A stretch of DNA of 42,368 nucleotides from CAYWRO01 sp964460345 (GCA_964460345.1 CAYWRO010000030.1:1-42368); one strand, 5' to 3'. Shown: positions 8,478-19,823, counted from the first letter of the stretch. The notes: a model not told the origin generated them from the letters alone. Numbers and translations are program-made.

Positions 8478-10031
8478 ATGCGTCAGTTTCGCAGTGCACG
8501 ATCGATTTGCGCCGCGGCGTTGAGTGTGGCGCTGGCGGGCGGGCTTGCCGCGCCGGCGTTTGCGCAGCACACGCCGATGTTCACCACGCTGCCGGGCCAC
8601 GCGACCAGCCAGGTGCCGGGCCTGGCGGGGGCGGAGTTCATCAGCTTCCTCCGGCCGACGCGCTCGCCGGATGGGCAGAAGTGGGCGATGATCGCCGCGA
8701 CGACGTTCGGCGACGTTCTGCTCCTGGACCGCGGGAATGGGATGGGGCCGCAGGTGCTGCTGGTCGATGGCGATCATGCGCCGTGGACAGCGGCGGGGTC
8801 TGGTGAGACGGTGGCGTTTACGGGCTCGGACCGGAACCTTGCCCTTCTCAATGACGGGCGAATGGTTTTCACGTGCAACACGAGCGGGGGCGACAGCGGC
8901 TCGGATCAGTACATCGTGCTGTATGACGGCGTGAACTTCACCGCCGCGGCCCAGGAGGGGCAGTTGGCGCCGGCGTCGGCGGGCCTGCCGCTCGGGACTA
9001 CGTACGGCGCGACGCTGGAGTCGCCGCAGATCGACGAGTCGGGCCGCATCGGCTTCCGTGCATCGTTCTCGGGAGTGCCGACCAGCGAAGACACAGCGCT
9101 GATGTTCGACGGGATGATCGTGGGGCGGGAGGGCATTGATGCGCCGACGGGTCAGATCGCCGATCCGGCGGAGGCGTATCGCAGCTTCACGACGCGCGCG
9201 TACTACCGGAGCGCCGATGGCGCGAACTGGATCGCCAGTGTGCAACTGCACGGCGACACGGCCCAGGACCGGGCGGCGGTGGTGAACGGCGCGGTCGTGG
9301 CGCAGGAGGGCGTCGCGCTGCCGGGGTTTGCGGTTCCCGTCGGCGGGATCTCGCTCTTCCAGCCGATCAGCGATATCCAGATGATGCCGGGCGGCGACTG
9401 GTACGTCCGCGGCACGAATCCGGATACGGTGGCCTGGGTGCTTCGCAACGGCGAGGTCGTGGCCGAGACGTACCAGCCGATCGCGGAGGGCCTGAGTGAG
9501 TTCTGGGACCCCGCGCTGCACCCCATCACCTTTTTCACCAGCATTGGCAACGACGCAGGGGACTACCTTGTTGGCGGAACCACCAGCGCGTTTCCGGTCG
9601 ATCTGGGCGGCGTCATGGTTCTGAACGAGGAGCACGTGGTCGTCCGGTCGTTTGATCCGATCGACCTGGACGGCAACGGGATGGATGACGACGACTTCTA
9701 CATCAACAACTTCCTCTTTGATGACGCGTTCTTCACGGACGATGGACGCCTGGTGATTGTCATTGTCACGCGCAATGCGCTCGGCGAGACTTTCGGCGAG
9801 GCTGTTCTCGACATTGACCTGTCCGACCTGATCGGCGGTGCTGGCTGCCTGTGCGAACGCGACGGCAACGCTGCGCAGGTCGATGTCTTCGACCTGCTGG
9901 CGTACCTGGACCTGTGGTTCGCGAACGACGACGGCGCGGACGTCGACGGGACGCCGGGCGTGGATGTCTTCGACCTGCTGAGCTTCCTGGACTGCTGGTT
10001 CCCGGCAAGCGCCGGCGTGCCGTGCGAATGA
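8478..10031 (+). CDS. Exported protein with C-terminal GC-type dockerin repeats
   Basis: 517 residues. ATG 8478 follows AGAAAGGA at 7-base spacing and begins a signal peptide (RSARSICAAALSVALAGGLAAPAFAQ). The body (about 30-450) has no domain I can name; it has repeated phrases such as GTTYGAT, NGEVVAET and FVGGTTS-like blocks of a beta-rich, possibly beta-propeller fold. The last 60 residues carry two DVFDLLxxLDxWF repeats flanked by CLCERDG and PCE, the pattern called GC-type dockerin in Phycisphaerae and probably a surface-sorting or anchoring tail. The 292-base region upstream, shared with the divergent VKOR gene, holds a CCCCC-AACAT-GGGGG hairpin (8313-8327) and no other gene. A strong terminator follows. 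Confidence 0.85.
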   Translation: MRQFRSARSICAAALSVALAGGLAAPAFAQHTPMFTTLPGHATSQVPGLAGAEFISFLRPTRSPDGQKWAMIAATTFGDVLLLDRGNGMGPQVLLVDGDHAPWTAAGSGETVAFTGSDRNLALLNDGRMVFTCNTSGGDSGSDQYIVLYDGVNFTAAAQEGQLAPASAGLPLGTTYGATLESPQIDESGRIGFRASFSGVPTSEDTALMFDGMIVGREGIDAPTGQIADPAEAYRSFTTRAYYRSADGANWIASVQLHGDTAQDRAAVVNGAVVAQEGVALPGFAVPVGGISLFQPISDIQMMPGGDWYVRGTNPDTVAWVLRNGEVVAETYQPIAEGLSEFWDPALHPITFFTSIGNDAGDYLVGGTTSAFPVDLGGVMVLNEEHVVVRSFDPIDLDGNGMDDDDFYINNFLFDDAFFTDDGRLVIVIVTRNALGETFGEAVLDIDLSDLIGGAGCLCERDGNAAQVDVFDLLAYLDLWFANDDGADVDGTPGVDVFDLLSFLDCWFPASAGVPCE

Positions 10032-10066
10032 GTCGCGGAGCGAGTTCCAAAGGCTGATGCCTGTCG

Positions 10067-10103
10067 GGCGGCCCTCAGTCCTGCTGGGGGCCGCCTTCGT
10101 TTT
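10067..10103 (+). terminator. Intrinsic terminator after the dockerin-tailed protein
   Basis: A 12-bp stem (10067-10078 with 10084-10095, one G-T pair) and a TCCTG loop, followed by TTCGTTTT. Confidence 0.85.
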
Positions 10104-10130
10104 GACAACGGCCGTTCCAGGCGTTGCCGG

Positions 10131-10136
10131 TACCAT
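10131..10136 (+). promoter_or_regulatory. TACCAT, -10-like box 5 bases before the start codon
   Basis: TACCAT, TCCTC, then ATG 10142. A TTGACA lies at 10102-10107 but 23 bases upstream, too far for a classic pair. Confidence 0.45.
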
Positions 10137-10141
10137 TCCTC

Positions 10142-10780
10142 ATGCGCCTCCTCATCGCCAGCGACATTCACTGCGACCTGGACGCCTGCGCCTCGCTTGT
10201 CGATCGCTCGGGCGGGGCGGATGCCCTCCTTCTGGCGGGCGACTTCGCGCGGCAGCACCAGGGGTTGGAAGAGACCATCCAGGCGCTCGCCGGCATCACG
10301 ACGCCGACATTCCTCGTGCCGGGGAACAACGAGCGTCCGGAGGCGCTTGTCGCCGCGTGCGCCGACTGGCCGGCTGCCACGGTGCTGCATGGCGCCGCGA
10401 CGCCGCTGAACGGGGGTTTCACCATCTTCGGTCTCGGCGGCGGCATCCCTCCCATCGGCGTGCCGTGGAGCTTCGACCTTTCCGAGGCCGAGGCGCGACG
10501 CGAGATGGAGGCCTGCCCGCAGCGGCTGGATGTGCTGCTCGTCCACTCCCCGCCGCACGGACACGTTGACGTCACGCACGGGCAGCACGTCGGCAGCCGC
10601 GCCATCCTTGACTTGATCCGCTCGCGCCGGCCGCGGCTTGTGGTTTGCGGGCACATTCACGATTGCTGGGAGCAGGAATCCCGCCTTGAGCACGCCGGGG
10701 CGGAGGAGGGCGCGGCTTCGACGCTCATCATTAACGCCGGCCCGCGCGGACGCATCACGACGCTTCAGGAGACCAGATGA
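10142..10780 (+). CDS. Calcineurin-like metallophosphoesterase
   Basis: 212 residues. Carries the ordered metal-binding motifs of the calcineurin-like phosphoesterase superfamily: SDIHCD (residue about 7), AGDFA (about 37), GNNE (about 62), VHSPPHGHVD (about 139) and CGHIHD (about 170). These bind two metal ions and hydrolyse phospho-mono- or diesters; the substrate is not predictable. Cytosolic, no signal peptide. ATG 10142 is preferred over a TTG at 10124 because the fold begins at MRLLIASDIH. The last bases overlap the next gene by ATGA, so the two are probably translationally coupled. Confidence 0.88.
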   Translation: MRLLIASDIHCDLDACASLVDRSGGADALLLAGDFARQHQGLEETIQALAGITTPTFLVPGNNERPEALVAACADWPAATVLHGAATPLNGGFTIFGLGGGIPPIGVPWSFDLSEAEARREMEACPQRLDVLLVHSPPHGHVDVTHGQHVGSRAILDLIRSRRPRLVVCGHIHDCWEQESRLEHAGAEEGAASTLIINAGPRGRITTLQETR

Positions 10781-11973
10781 ATCTTGATCGAATCCGCCGG
10801 CATATGGCCACCGAGCGCCTCGACGGCTGGCTCATCTACGACTTCCGCGGCTCCAGCCCCGTGCTGTCGCGCCTGCTCGGCAAGAAGCGCTGGACGACGC
10901 GGCGCGTGTACCTATTCATCCCGGCCGAGGGCGAGGGTGAAGCGGGCCAGCCGCGGCTGCTGGTGCACACGATCGACGATTCCCAGTTTGCGGACTGTGA
11001 CACGCCGCGTGACGGCTACCTGCGCTGGCAGCAGATCCGCGCATGGCTGGAGACGCAGCTTCGGGGCCGATCGCGCATCGCCATGGAGTACGCGCCCGGG
11101 TGCACGCTGCCGGTGGTTTCCGTCACGGATGGCGGGACGATCGAGGCCGTTCGCGCCTGCGGCGTGGATGTGGTCTCCAGCGCGAACATGATCCAGGCGT
11201 GCATCGCGGCGTGGACCGATGCGCAGCGGGAAGGCCATCGCATCGCCTCCGAGCACGTCGCGCGGGTGAAGGATGAAGCCTTCGAACTGATCGGCGACCG
11301 AATCAACACGGGCGGCGCTGGAGACGTCGTCACCGAACGGGAGATCACGGATTTCATCCTTGCCCGCTTTGAGGAGCTTGGCCTCGAGACGGACGATGTG
11401 CCGGTCGTGGCCGTGAACGACCACGCCGGAGATCCACATTACCACGCCCCGGAGACAGGCTCTGCGCCGATCCGCAGGGGAGACTGGGTCCTCATCGATC
11501 TCTGGGCTCGCCTGCCGGGGGACGACAACATCTTCGCGGACATCACCTGGGTCGGGTGCGTCGGCCAGCCCTCGAACCGGCAGGAGGAGGTCTTCAACGC
11601 GGTGAAAGCGGCCCGCGATGCGTCGATCCTGCTGGCGCAGCAGCGCTGGCGCGAGGGACGGCCGGTCATGGGATGGGAACTGGACGAGGCCGCCGCGGCG
11701 GTGCTGCGCGAGGCGGGGCTGGAGTCGCGCATCCGCCACCGGACGGGGCACTCGCTCAGCGCCGGGCCGATGGTCCATGGCATCGGCATGAACCTGGACA
11801 ATCTGGAGACGCACGACACGCGCCTGCTGCTGCCGCGGCTCGGATTCACGGTGGAGCCGGGGGCGTATCTCTCCGAGTTCGGCGTGCGGCTGGAGATCAA
11901 CGCGTGGGTGCACCCGCAGACGGGCCCGGAGGTGACGAGCTGCGTGCAGGAGGAGATCGTGGAGATCGGGTGA
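10777..11973 (+). CDS. M24-family peptidase (Xaa-Pro aminopeptidase-like)
   Basis: 398 residues. The N-terminal half (1-160) resembles the creatinase/prolidase N-domain. The C-terminal half is the pita-bread catalytic domain, with two-metal ligands in order: LIDLWARL (Asp), FADITWVG (Asp), TGHSLSAGPMVHG (His), FTVEPGAYLS (Glu) and RLEINAWV (Glu). Members remove N-terminal residues before proline or split Xaa-Pro dipeptides; exact specificity is unknown and the enzyme is cytosolic. The start overlaps the upstream stop (ATGA) with CAGGAGA just before it. Confidence 0.88.
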   Translation: MNLDRIRRHMATERLDGWLIYDFRGSSPVLSRLLGKKRWTTRRVYLFIPAEGEGEAGQPRLLVHTIDDSQFADCDTPRDGYLRWQQIRAWLETQLRGRSRIAMEYAPGCTLPVVSVTDGGTIEAVRACGVDVVSSANMIQACIAAWTDAQREGHRIASEHVARVKDEAFELIGDRINTGGAGDVVTEREITDFILARFEELGLETDDVPVVAVNDHAGDPHYHAPETGSAPIRRGDWVLIDLWARLPGDDNIFADITWVGCVGQPSNRQEEVFNAVKAARDASILLAQQRWREGRPVMGWELDEAAAAVLREAGLESRIRHRTGHSLSAGPMVHGIGMNLDNLETHDTRLLLPRLGFTVEPGAYLSEFGVRLEINAWVHPQTGPEVTSCVQEEIVEIG

Positions 11974-12042
11974 GGCGCAGCGCGAGACGCCGACTGAAAC
12001 CGTGTGGTGAATCCACTCGCTTCCACCCCCCGCGCGTGCCGA

Positions 12043-12048
12043 TATGAT
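12043..12048 (+). promoter_or_regulatory. TATGAT, -10-like box 9 bases before the start codon
   Basis: TATGAT, nine bases, then ATG 12058 of the ABC ATPase gene. No Shine-Dalgarno sequence is present. Confidence 0.5.
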
Positions 12049-12057
12049 CGACGGCTC

Positions 12058-13116
12058 ATGACCAACGCCGTCGAAATTCAAGCCGTTCGCAAGACCTTCG
12101 GCCCCAAGGTCGCGGTCGATTATCTTGACCTGGCCGTCCCCGCCGGGTCGCTGTGCGGCTTCATCGGACCGAACGGCGCGGGGAAGACCACGACGATCCG
12201 GATGATCATGTCGATCATCTTTCCGGATTCGGGAACCATCCGCGTGCTGGGGCGCGAGTCGGCGGTTGAGAGCAAGGACCGCATCGGCTACTTGCCCGAA
12301 GAACGCGGCGTGTACCGGAAGATGAAGGTCGGCGCGTTTCTGAAGCACATGGCGCGGCTCAAGGGCGCCCCCGGGAGCGGGCGAGACCACACCGCTTCGG
12401 TGCGCCGATGGCTCGAGCGCGTCGGCCTGGCGGACGTCTACCGCAAACGCTGCGAGGAACTCTCCAAGGGGATGCAGCAGAAGGTGCAGTTCATCGCGGC
12501 GGTGATTCACGACCCGGAGCTGATCATCCTGGATGAGCCCTTCAGCGGGCTGGACCCGGTCAACATGCGGCTGTTGCGCGACCTGGTGCGCGAGCTTCAC
12601 GCGGCGGGCAAGACGATTCTCTTTTCAACGCATGTGATGCAGCAGGCCGAGGAGATGTGCGACCACATCTTCATGATTCACAACGGCCGCAAGATGCTCG
12701 ACGCCTCGCTCGATGAGATCCGCGCCCGGCACGACCCGCGCAGTGTGCTCGTGCAGCCCGCGACGGCGACGGACCCGAACGGCAACGACTGGGAGAAGAC
12801 GGCGCGGCATCTGCCCGGCGTGCGCGAGACGCGGCGGGTGGGCGGCGGCGCGCGGGCCGGAGCGGGCATGCTGGAACTGTCCCTGTACGACGAGGCCGAT
12901 CCACGCGAGACGATGAAGGCGGCGCTGGCCCGCATGGACGCCGTTCGCATCGAGCTGCGCCGCCCGACGCTGGAGGACATCTTCATCGACATCGTTCAGG
13001 GTAAGAACGACGCGGACGGCTCCGTCGCTGGAAGCGAGCAGGCGCTTCGCGCCGCTCTCCGGGCCGACGGCGCGCCACTTGCCAGTGCGGCCGGCGCTGA
13101 GGAGGTGTCATCGTGA
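12058..13116 (+). CDS. ABC-2 type transporter ATP-binding protein (NatA-like)
   Basis: 352 residues. Walker A GPNGAGKTTT (about residue 37), signature LSKGMQQK (about 140), Walker B ELIILDEPFSGLD (about 157) and switch His in LFSTHVMQQ. The C-terminal third (about 220-315) is the DUF4162-type extension seen in NatA-like exporters, followed by a polar tail. It powers the permease encoded next, with which it overlaps by GTGA, so the two form a coupled pair. NatAB systems export sodium and related ABC-2 systems export other small molecules; the substrate here is unknown. ATG 12058 is preferred over upstream in-frame codons because homology begins there. Confidence 0.92.
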   Translation: MTNAVEIQAVRKTFGPKVAVDYLDLAVPAGSLCGFIGPNGAGKTTTIRMIMSIIFPDSGTIRVLGRESAVESKDRIGYLPEERGVYRKMKVGAFLKHMARLKGAPGSGRDHTASVRRWLERVGLADVYRKRCEELSKGMQQKVQFIAAVIHDPELIILDEPFSGLDPVNMRLLRDLVRELHAAGKTILFSTHVMQQAEEMCDHIFMIHNGRKMLDASLDEIRARHDPRSVLVQPATATDPNGNDWEKTARHLPGVRETRRVGGGARAGAGMLELSLYDEADPRETMKAALARMDAVRIELRRPTLEDIFIDIVQGKNDADGSVAGSEQALRAALRADGAPLASAAGAEEVSS

Positions 13117-14531
13117 ACCGCATCCTCTCCGTCGCTTGGCGCGAGTTCTCCTCCACCGCCATCACGAAGGGGTTCATCATCGGCGCCTTCGTGGTGCCTG
13201 CGGCGATCGCCCTGCTCATCCCGGTGCTGGTGATGATGCTCAAGAACATCAAGCCGCCTGCGATCGAGGGGACGGTCGCGGTGGTGGACCACTCCGGCCT
13301 CGTCGCGCCTCAGATCGAGCAGACGCTCTCTCCGGAGGGAATCGCGCGCCGGCGCACCGCCACGAGCGAGCAGATCAGCGCCGCGGCGGGAGAGGCGCTC
13401 GGGCCGCTGGCGGGCCAGATGGAGTCGCCCGCCGCGAAGCAGGCCATGCAGCAGCGACTCGAGGAGGCAATGGGCCAGGCCCCGACGTTCCGGATCGAGT
13501 CGGTGGACCCCGCCGCGGCGGCGGATGAGGCGGCCCTTGAAGCCCTGAAGGAATCGCTGCGGCCGAGCGCAGCGGACGATGCGGGCTCGCGCATGGCCGT
13601 GGTGGTCGTCGCTGCGGACGCAGCGGTGAAGGAGCCGGATGCCCCGGCGTACGGGGGGTATGAGCTGTTCATCCGCGCGAAGGTGGATGAGCGGGTCGTG
13701 GACGAGATCCGCCGCGGCGTACGGGAGGCGATTCTGGAGGCCCGCTACGCCAACAGCCCGTTTGAGCGCGACGAGGTGCGCGCCTTGACGACGGTCGAGT
13801 CAGGCGGGACGCGCGAGATTACGGACACGGGCGAGCGGGCCAGCAGCGGTGAACTGAACATGCTTCTGCCGGGCGCGTTCATGCTGCTGCTGATGATGGG
13901 CGTGATGACGGGGGGGCAGTACCTGCTGACGACGACGATTGAGGAGAAGTCGAGTCGCGTGGTGGAGGTGATTCTTTCGGCGGTGTCGCCGATGCAGCTC
14001 ATGACGGGCAAGATCCTCGGCCAGCTTGCGGTGGGACTGCTGCTGCTGGCGATTTACGCCGGGCTGGGCGTCGCCGCGCTGGCGGTCTTCGCCATGATGG
14101 ATCTCATCGAACCGATGAGCATCGTCTACCTGATCATCTTCTTCATGCTGGCGTACTTCATGCTCGCCTCCCTGCTGGCGGCGGTCGGCAGCGCGGTGAA
14201 CGACTTCCGCGAGGCGCAATCGCTGCAGACCCCGGTCATGCTGATCGTGATGGTGCCGTGGATTTTGTGGCTGCCGATCAGCCAGAGTCCCAACAGCACG
14301 CTGGCGGTGGTGCTGAGTTACCTCCCGCCCATCAGCCCGTTCGTCATGATGATGCGCGTGACTTCCACCACGCCGCCGCCGACGTGGGAGATCCTGCTGA
14401 GCATCGCGGTCGCGGCGGTCGGCTGCTACGTGTGCGTGTGGTTCGCCGCGAAGGTCTTCCGCGTCGGGCTGCTGATGTACGGCAAGCCGCCCAACCTGAC
14501 CACCCTGATTCGGTGGGTGCGGATGGCTTAG
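13113..14531 (+). CDS. ABC-2 type transporter permease (NatB-like)
   Basis: 472 residues. GTG start at 13113 overlaps the ATPase stop (GTGA), with GGAGG 7 bases upstream. Topology fits ABC-2 exporters of the NatB type: one N-terminal membrane segment (about 20-45, GFIIGAFVVPAAIALLIPVLVMML), a large extracytoplasmic domain (about 50-245) rich in Ala and Glu, then a cluster of five or six membrane segments from MLLPGAFMLLLMMGVMTGG (about 250) to the end. The stretch TTTIEEKSSRVVEVILSAVSPMQLMTGKILG is the characteristic amphipathic coupling region. Works with the upstream ATPase; substrate unknown. Confidence 0.9.
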   Translation: MNRILSVAWREFSSTAITKGFIIGAFVVPAAIALLIPVLVMMLKNIKPPAIEGTVAVVDHSGLVAPQIEQTLSPEGIARRRTATSEQISAAAGEALGPLAGQMESPAAKQAMQQRLEEAMGQAPTFRIESVDPAAAADEAALEALKESLRPSAADDAGSRMAVVVVAADAAVKEPDAPAYGGYELFIRAKVDERVVDEIRRGVREAILEARYANSPFERDEVRALTTVESGGTREITDTGERASSGELNMLLPGAFMLLLMMGVMTGGQYLLTTTIEEKSSRVVEVILSAVSPMQLMTGKILGQLAVGLLLLAIYAGLGVAALAVFAMMDLIEPMSIVYLIIFFMLAYFMLASLLAAVGSAVNDFREAQSLQTPVMLIVMVPWILWLPISQSPNSTLAVVLSYLPPISPFVMMMRVTSTTPPPTWEILLSIAVAAVGCYVCVWFAAKVFRVGLLMYGKPPNLTTLIRWVRMA

Positions 14532-14614
14532 GGCGGTGGGTTGCGGGCGAGGGGTGGCAAGCAATGGGCGTGGCGCTCCTGTAAGATGGTCGCCGGATCA
14601 CCGAAAGAGCGCGC

Positions 14615-15961
14615 ATGGAGACCACACCCGCCTCTCCGCCGACGGTTCAAGTTGCGCCCGAGCCACGCCCCGCGCCGACCCTGGCCCCATCCCTGCCGAC
14701 CGAACGCATCAGCGCGCTGGACACGGTCCGCGGGGTCGCCCTGCTGGGCATCCTGCTGGTGAACATGCGCTTCTTCGCGCAGCCGATCGGGATGATGGAG
14801 CAGGTGCTCCCTCCGGCCGAGAGCAGCACGCTTGACGCGCTGGCCCACTGGTTCATCAAGATCTTCGCGGAGGGTAAGTTCTACCCGCTCTACTCAATGC
14901 TCTTCGGCATGGGCCTCGTGCTCATGCACGAGCGCATCAAGGCGCGCGGCGGGAGCTTCGCCGCCGTGTATCCGCGGCGGCTGGCCGCCCTGCTGCTGAT
15001 CGGGCTGGTCCACGCCTTTCTGCTCTGGTACGGCGACATCCTGATCATCTACAGCGTGGCGGGGCTCATCCTGTTTGCCTTCGCCGGCGCGAGGGCGCGG
15101 ACACTGCTGATCACGGGCGTAGCGCTTGTCGGCCTCGCCGCCTTCATCGCGGTGGCGGTGATGGGACCGCTGACCGTGCTGGCTCACAACCAGGCCGATG
15201 TTGCGTCCGTGCCGATTCTGACCGAGGGCACTCCGCTAAGGCGCCTCTTCGAGGGCTTCGGCGGGGAGCAGCCGATCCAGACGCTCGGCGATCCACGCTG
15301 GATGGCGTATGAGACCGAGGCGTACCGGGACGGTCCCTTCGTGCAGGCGGCCGGCTTCCGGCTCCTTACGTGGTTCTCAATGGTGATCGGCGGCTTCATC
15401 TTCGCCGGGATGGCGCCGCACGTCGTGGGCATGTTCTTCATCGGGGCGGGGCTGATGAAGCTTGGCATCTTCAAGCCGCATTGCGCGCCGCTGCGGATGC
15501 GCTTCCTGCTGGCCGGGCTCGTCCTTGGCCTGCCCGCGGTCGCCGCGGCGTCGCTGGCGCCGCTCATCGTGCCGGAGCCGTGGGGCGGCGTGCTGATCCT
15601 TCCCACCAGTTTCCTCTTCGGCCCGCTGATCAGCCTGGCGTACCTCGCCCTGGTGACGAGGCTGGTCGGCAGCGGCCGCGGCGGGGCGGTGTTCACAGCC
15701 GTCGGAAACGCCGGGCGCATGGGGCTGACGTGTTACCTGCTTGAGACGGTGCTGGCGACGTCGATCATGTACTGGTGGGGGCTGGGGTTGTTCGGAGCGG
15801 TGACGCCCGCCGGAGAACTGGGGCTGGCGGTGCTCATCTACGCCGCGGTGGTGCTCTTTGCGAACGTCTGGCTCCGCTTCGCCCAGTTCGGGCCGGTGGA
15901 GTGGTTGTGGCGGAGCATCACTTATTGGCGCGTGCCGCGGCTGCGACGAGTCAGCGGTTAA
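14615..15961 (+). CDS. DUF418-family multi-pass membrane protein (YeiB-like)
   Basis: 448 residues with about ten hydrophobic segments. The N-terminal ERISALDTVRGVALLGILLVNM and FYPLYSMLFGMG are typical of the YeiB/DUF418 family. The C-terminal VTRLVGSGRGG, GRMGLTCYLLETVLATSIMYW and GPVEWLWRSITYW match DUF418. Function in the family is not established; a transport or acyl-transfer role has been suggested because of its distant relation to membrane acyltransferases. The start has a TAAGAT box 27 bases upstream (14582-14587) and only a weak ribosome site (GAAAGAG). Confidence 0.85.
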   Translation: METTPASPPTVQVAPEPRPAPTLAPSLPTERISALDTVRGVALLGILLVNMRFFAQPIGMMEQVLPPAESSTLDALAHWFIKIFAEGKFYPLYSMLFGMGLVLMHERIKARGGSFAAVYPRRLAALLLIGLVHAFLLWYGDILIIYSVAGLILFAFAGARARTLLITGVALVGLAAFIAVAVMGPLTVLAHNQADVASVPILTEGTPLRRLFEGFGGEQPIQTLGDPRWMAYETEAYRDGPFVQAAGFRLLTWFSMVIGGFIFAGMAPHVVGMFFIGAGLMKLGIFKPHCAPLRMRFLLAGLVLGLPAVAAASLAPLIVPEPWGGVLILPTSFLFGPLISLAYLALVTRLVGSGRGGAVFTAVGNAGRMGLTCYLLETVLATSIMYWWGLGLFGAVTPAGELGLAVLIYAAVVLFANVWLRFAQFGPVEWLWRSITYWRVPRLRRVSG

Positions 15962-15984
15962 GGAAAGCGCGGTCACGCCATGCC

Positions 15985-16289
15985 TCAGGCGACATAGCGG
16001 AGATCCCTTTCGATGGTCCGCCGGAACGCTGGTCGAAGGTACGGATGATCTTCGATCAGGTCGACTCGCGTCCCCAAGGCGTCTTCCAGCGCCTGCTGCA
16101 AACGCGCCAGCGTGAAGAGCGTGAGCGGACTTCGGGTTTGAACCGCACCAGGACATCAACGTCGCTCTCGCTCCGGCCATCACCGCGGGCGGCTGACCCA
16201 AAGACGCCGAGCGAGTGCACACCGAACTCGGCTCGCAGATTCGGCATAAGCCGCCTGAGTGCATCGAAGATGTCCGGCCGCCCGCTCAT
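15985..16289 (-). pseudogene. MNT-type nucleotidyltransferase, frameshifted
   Basis: From ATG 16289 the frame reads through the nucleotidyltransferase motif VFGSAARGD and SESDVDVLVRF (GSxxxG and SDxD), then shifts near 16130-16135 at KPE. A one-base change of frame gives a natural continuation, LTLFTLARLQQALEDALG then VDLIEDHPY, ending at a stop at 15985, about 100 residues in all. This is the size and pattern of MNT antitoxin-like proteins, which usually pair with a HEPN toxin. No HEPN gene is next to it: DUF418 ends 24 bases away and Eis-like GNAT lies upstream. The break may be real decay or an assembly error. A start at 16319 would overlap the spacer after the GNAT gene. Confidence 0.65.
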
Positions 16290-16295
16290 GCGTTG

Positions 16296-16301
16296 ATTGT
16301 A
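16296..16301 (-). promoter_or_regulatory. TACAAT, -10-like box 6 bases before the start codon
   Basis: On the minus strand GGTACAAT, CAACGC, then ATG 16289 of the MNT gene. This supports 16289 rather than 16319 as its start. Confidence 0.5.
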
Positions 16302-16323
16302 CCAATCGCACAAGGCCATCGCC

Positions 16324-17565
16324 TCAAAACATGTCCGTCATCCACGCAGCCCCATGCGCCCCGAAGATCGCTGCCGCGGCGTGCATGGCTTCGTCATCGC
16401 CGGCGAGCAGGCCGGCCGTGCGCATCTGCCACGGGGTGAGCAGGCCGGTGTAGAGCGTGGCCAGCGCCCGGATGGAGAGCGTCAGCGCCGGGCCTCTGCC
16501 CCCGCCGTTGCCGCGCTCGGCGCTGGCGCGTCCTTCCTCGATCCGCAGCGTCCATGGGCCGGTGTTTTCCGGGATCAGGTCGTCCTCCACGTGCAGATCC
16601 AGGCGCGCCTTGATGAGCGGGTTGTACCCGCGTCCACGCAGCGCGCGGGGCAGGTCCACGATCCGCAACATCCAGTAGTCCTGCTTGACCACGTCGTAAT
16701 GCTGCTCGCCCAGCAGGGCCAGCATCGGGTGGAGCGGCCCGGCGAACCACTCCGCCTCGTGGTTCATCGAGCGGTGGTCCGCGATGAAGCTCAGCAGCCG
16801 CCTGCCGGCCTCCGCGGTGCTCGCCTGCATGTCCGTGATGTGCATCATCCGCGTGTTCGTGCCGGCGACACGCTCCATCCAGACGTAGAGATATCCCTCG
16901 ATCGTGCCCGTGCCACCATCCGCGGCACGCTCGACGATGAAACACTTCGTCGCGTTGCCGCGTGGATTCACGATCCGGTCCCACATCAGGTCCGTGCGGT
17001 CGATCGCGCCATGGCTGTGCAGCGTCTGCTGTTGGTAGAAGTCGCGGATGCGCCGGTGATCACCCTCGCCCTCCCACGCGCCCGTCGCCTGCCGCAGCGT
17101 CAGCGACCCGGCCTGCCCCGCCGGCTCACGCACCTGCATCGACCGCGCCTTGAGCGCGATCCGAAACCGGTGTCCCGCCATCTCATAACCCGCCCGCCGA
17201 TAGAGCGGCTGCGTCGCCGGATACAACCCTGAAAGCGCCACGCCCGATCGATGCAGTTCCGCCACGGTCTGCCGCATCAGCATCGTCGCCACGCCGCGGC
17301 CGCGGGCCTCGGGCGACACCGCCACGCCCGCCACCCCGACCATCGGCACCGACCGGCCGCCGAAGAACTGACCCATGGGGATCAGGAACAGCGTTGCCAG
17401 CGTGCGATCCCCTTCCCTGATCAACCGCACGTTCTTCGGCTCGTGCCGTTTCATCCACTCCGCCATCTCCGCCTCGGGAGAGCCGAAGGCGTGCGAGAGC
17501 AGCCACGGCGCCTCGGAGAGTTCATCGTGCGACGCGGGCGTGTGGAAGTGCAGGCCGGTTGACAT
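16324..17565 (-). CDS. Eis-like GNAT N-acetyltransferase
   Basis: 413 residues. N-terminal GNAT fold with the acetyl-CoA-binding loop VAVSPEARGRGVATMLM (about residue 80-95) and LYPATQPLYRRAGYEMAGHRFRI, which is the pattern of the Eis (enhanced intracellular survival) family. A second GNAT-like middle domain and a C-terminal SCP2-like domain (from about 300; ALTLSIRALATLYTGLLTPWQM) fit the three-part Eis layout and length. Eis enzymes acetylate amines on aminoglycosides, peptides or proteins; the natural substrate here is unknown. ATG 17565 is chosen over 17601 because the fold begins there and a TATCCT box lies 7 bases upstream. Confidence 0.85.
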   Translation of the reverse strand: MSTGLHFHTPASHDELSEAPWLLSHAFGSPEAEMAEWMKRHEPKNVRLIREGDRTLATLFLIPMGQFFGGRSVPMVGVAGVAVSPEARGRGVATMLMRQTVAELHRSGVALSGLYPATQPLYRRAGYEMAGHRFRIALKARSMQVREPAGQAGSLTLRQATGAWEGEGDHRRIRDFYQQQTLHSHGAIDRTDLMWDRIVNPRGNATKCFIVERAADGGTGTIEGYLYVWMERVAGTNTRMMHITDMQASTAEAGRRLLSFIADHRSMNHEAEWFAGPLHPMLALLGEQHYDVVKQDYWMLRIVDLPRALRGRGYNPLIKARLDLHVEDDLIPENTGPWTLRIEEGRASAERGNGGGRGPALTLSIRALATLYTGLLTPWQMRTAGLLAGDDEAMHAAAAIFGAHGAAWMTDMF

Positions 17566-17572
17566 AGGCGTG

Positions 17573-17578
17573 AGGATA
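17573..17578 (-). promoter_or_regulatory. TATCCT, -10-like box 7 bases before the start codon
   Basis: On the minus strand TATCCT, CACGCCT, then ATG 17565 of the Eis-like gene. No ribosome site is visible. Confidence 0.5.
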
Positions 17579-17675
17579 CGCCCGGCGAGCCCATCCCGCA
17601 CCGCACGAGGCGCATCGCGCAGCGCCCCTGCGATCGGCGGTTTCGGGTATAGTGCTCGCCGGAGGTGCAGCGCTT

Positions 17676-19796
<2,121 letters not shown>

Positions 19797-19823
19797 CGGG
19801 TCACCGCAGCGAAAGGACCCCCG

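Noticed and set aside
16324..17232. 311-codon plus-strand frame
   Set aside because: Antisense to the Eis-like acetyltransferase, whose motifs are clear.
15985..17565. Functional HEPN/MNT toxin-antitoxin locus
   Set aside because: MNT is frameshifted and no HEPN gene adjoins it; the neighbours are unrelated.
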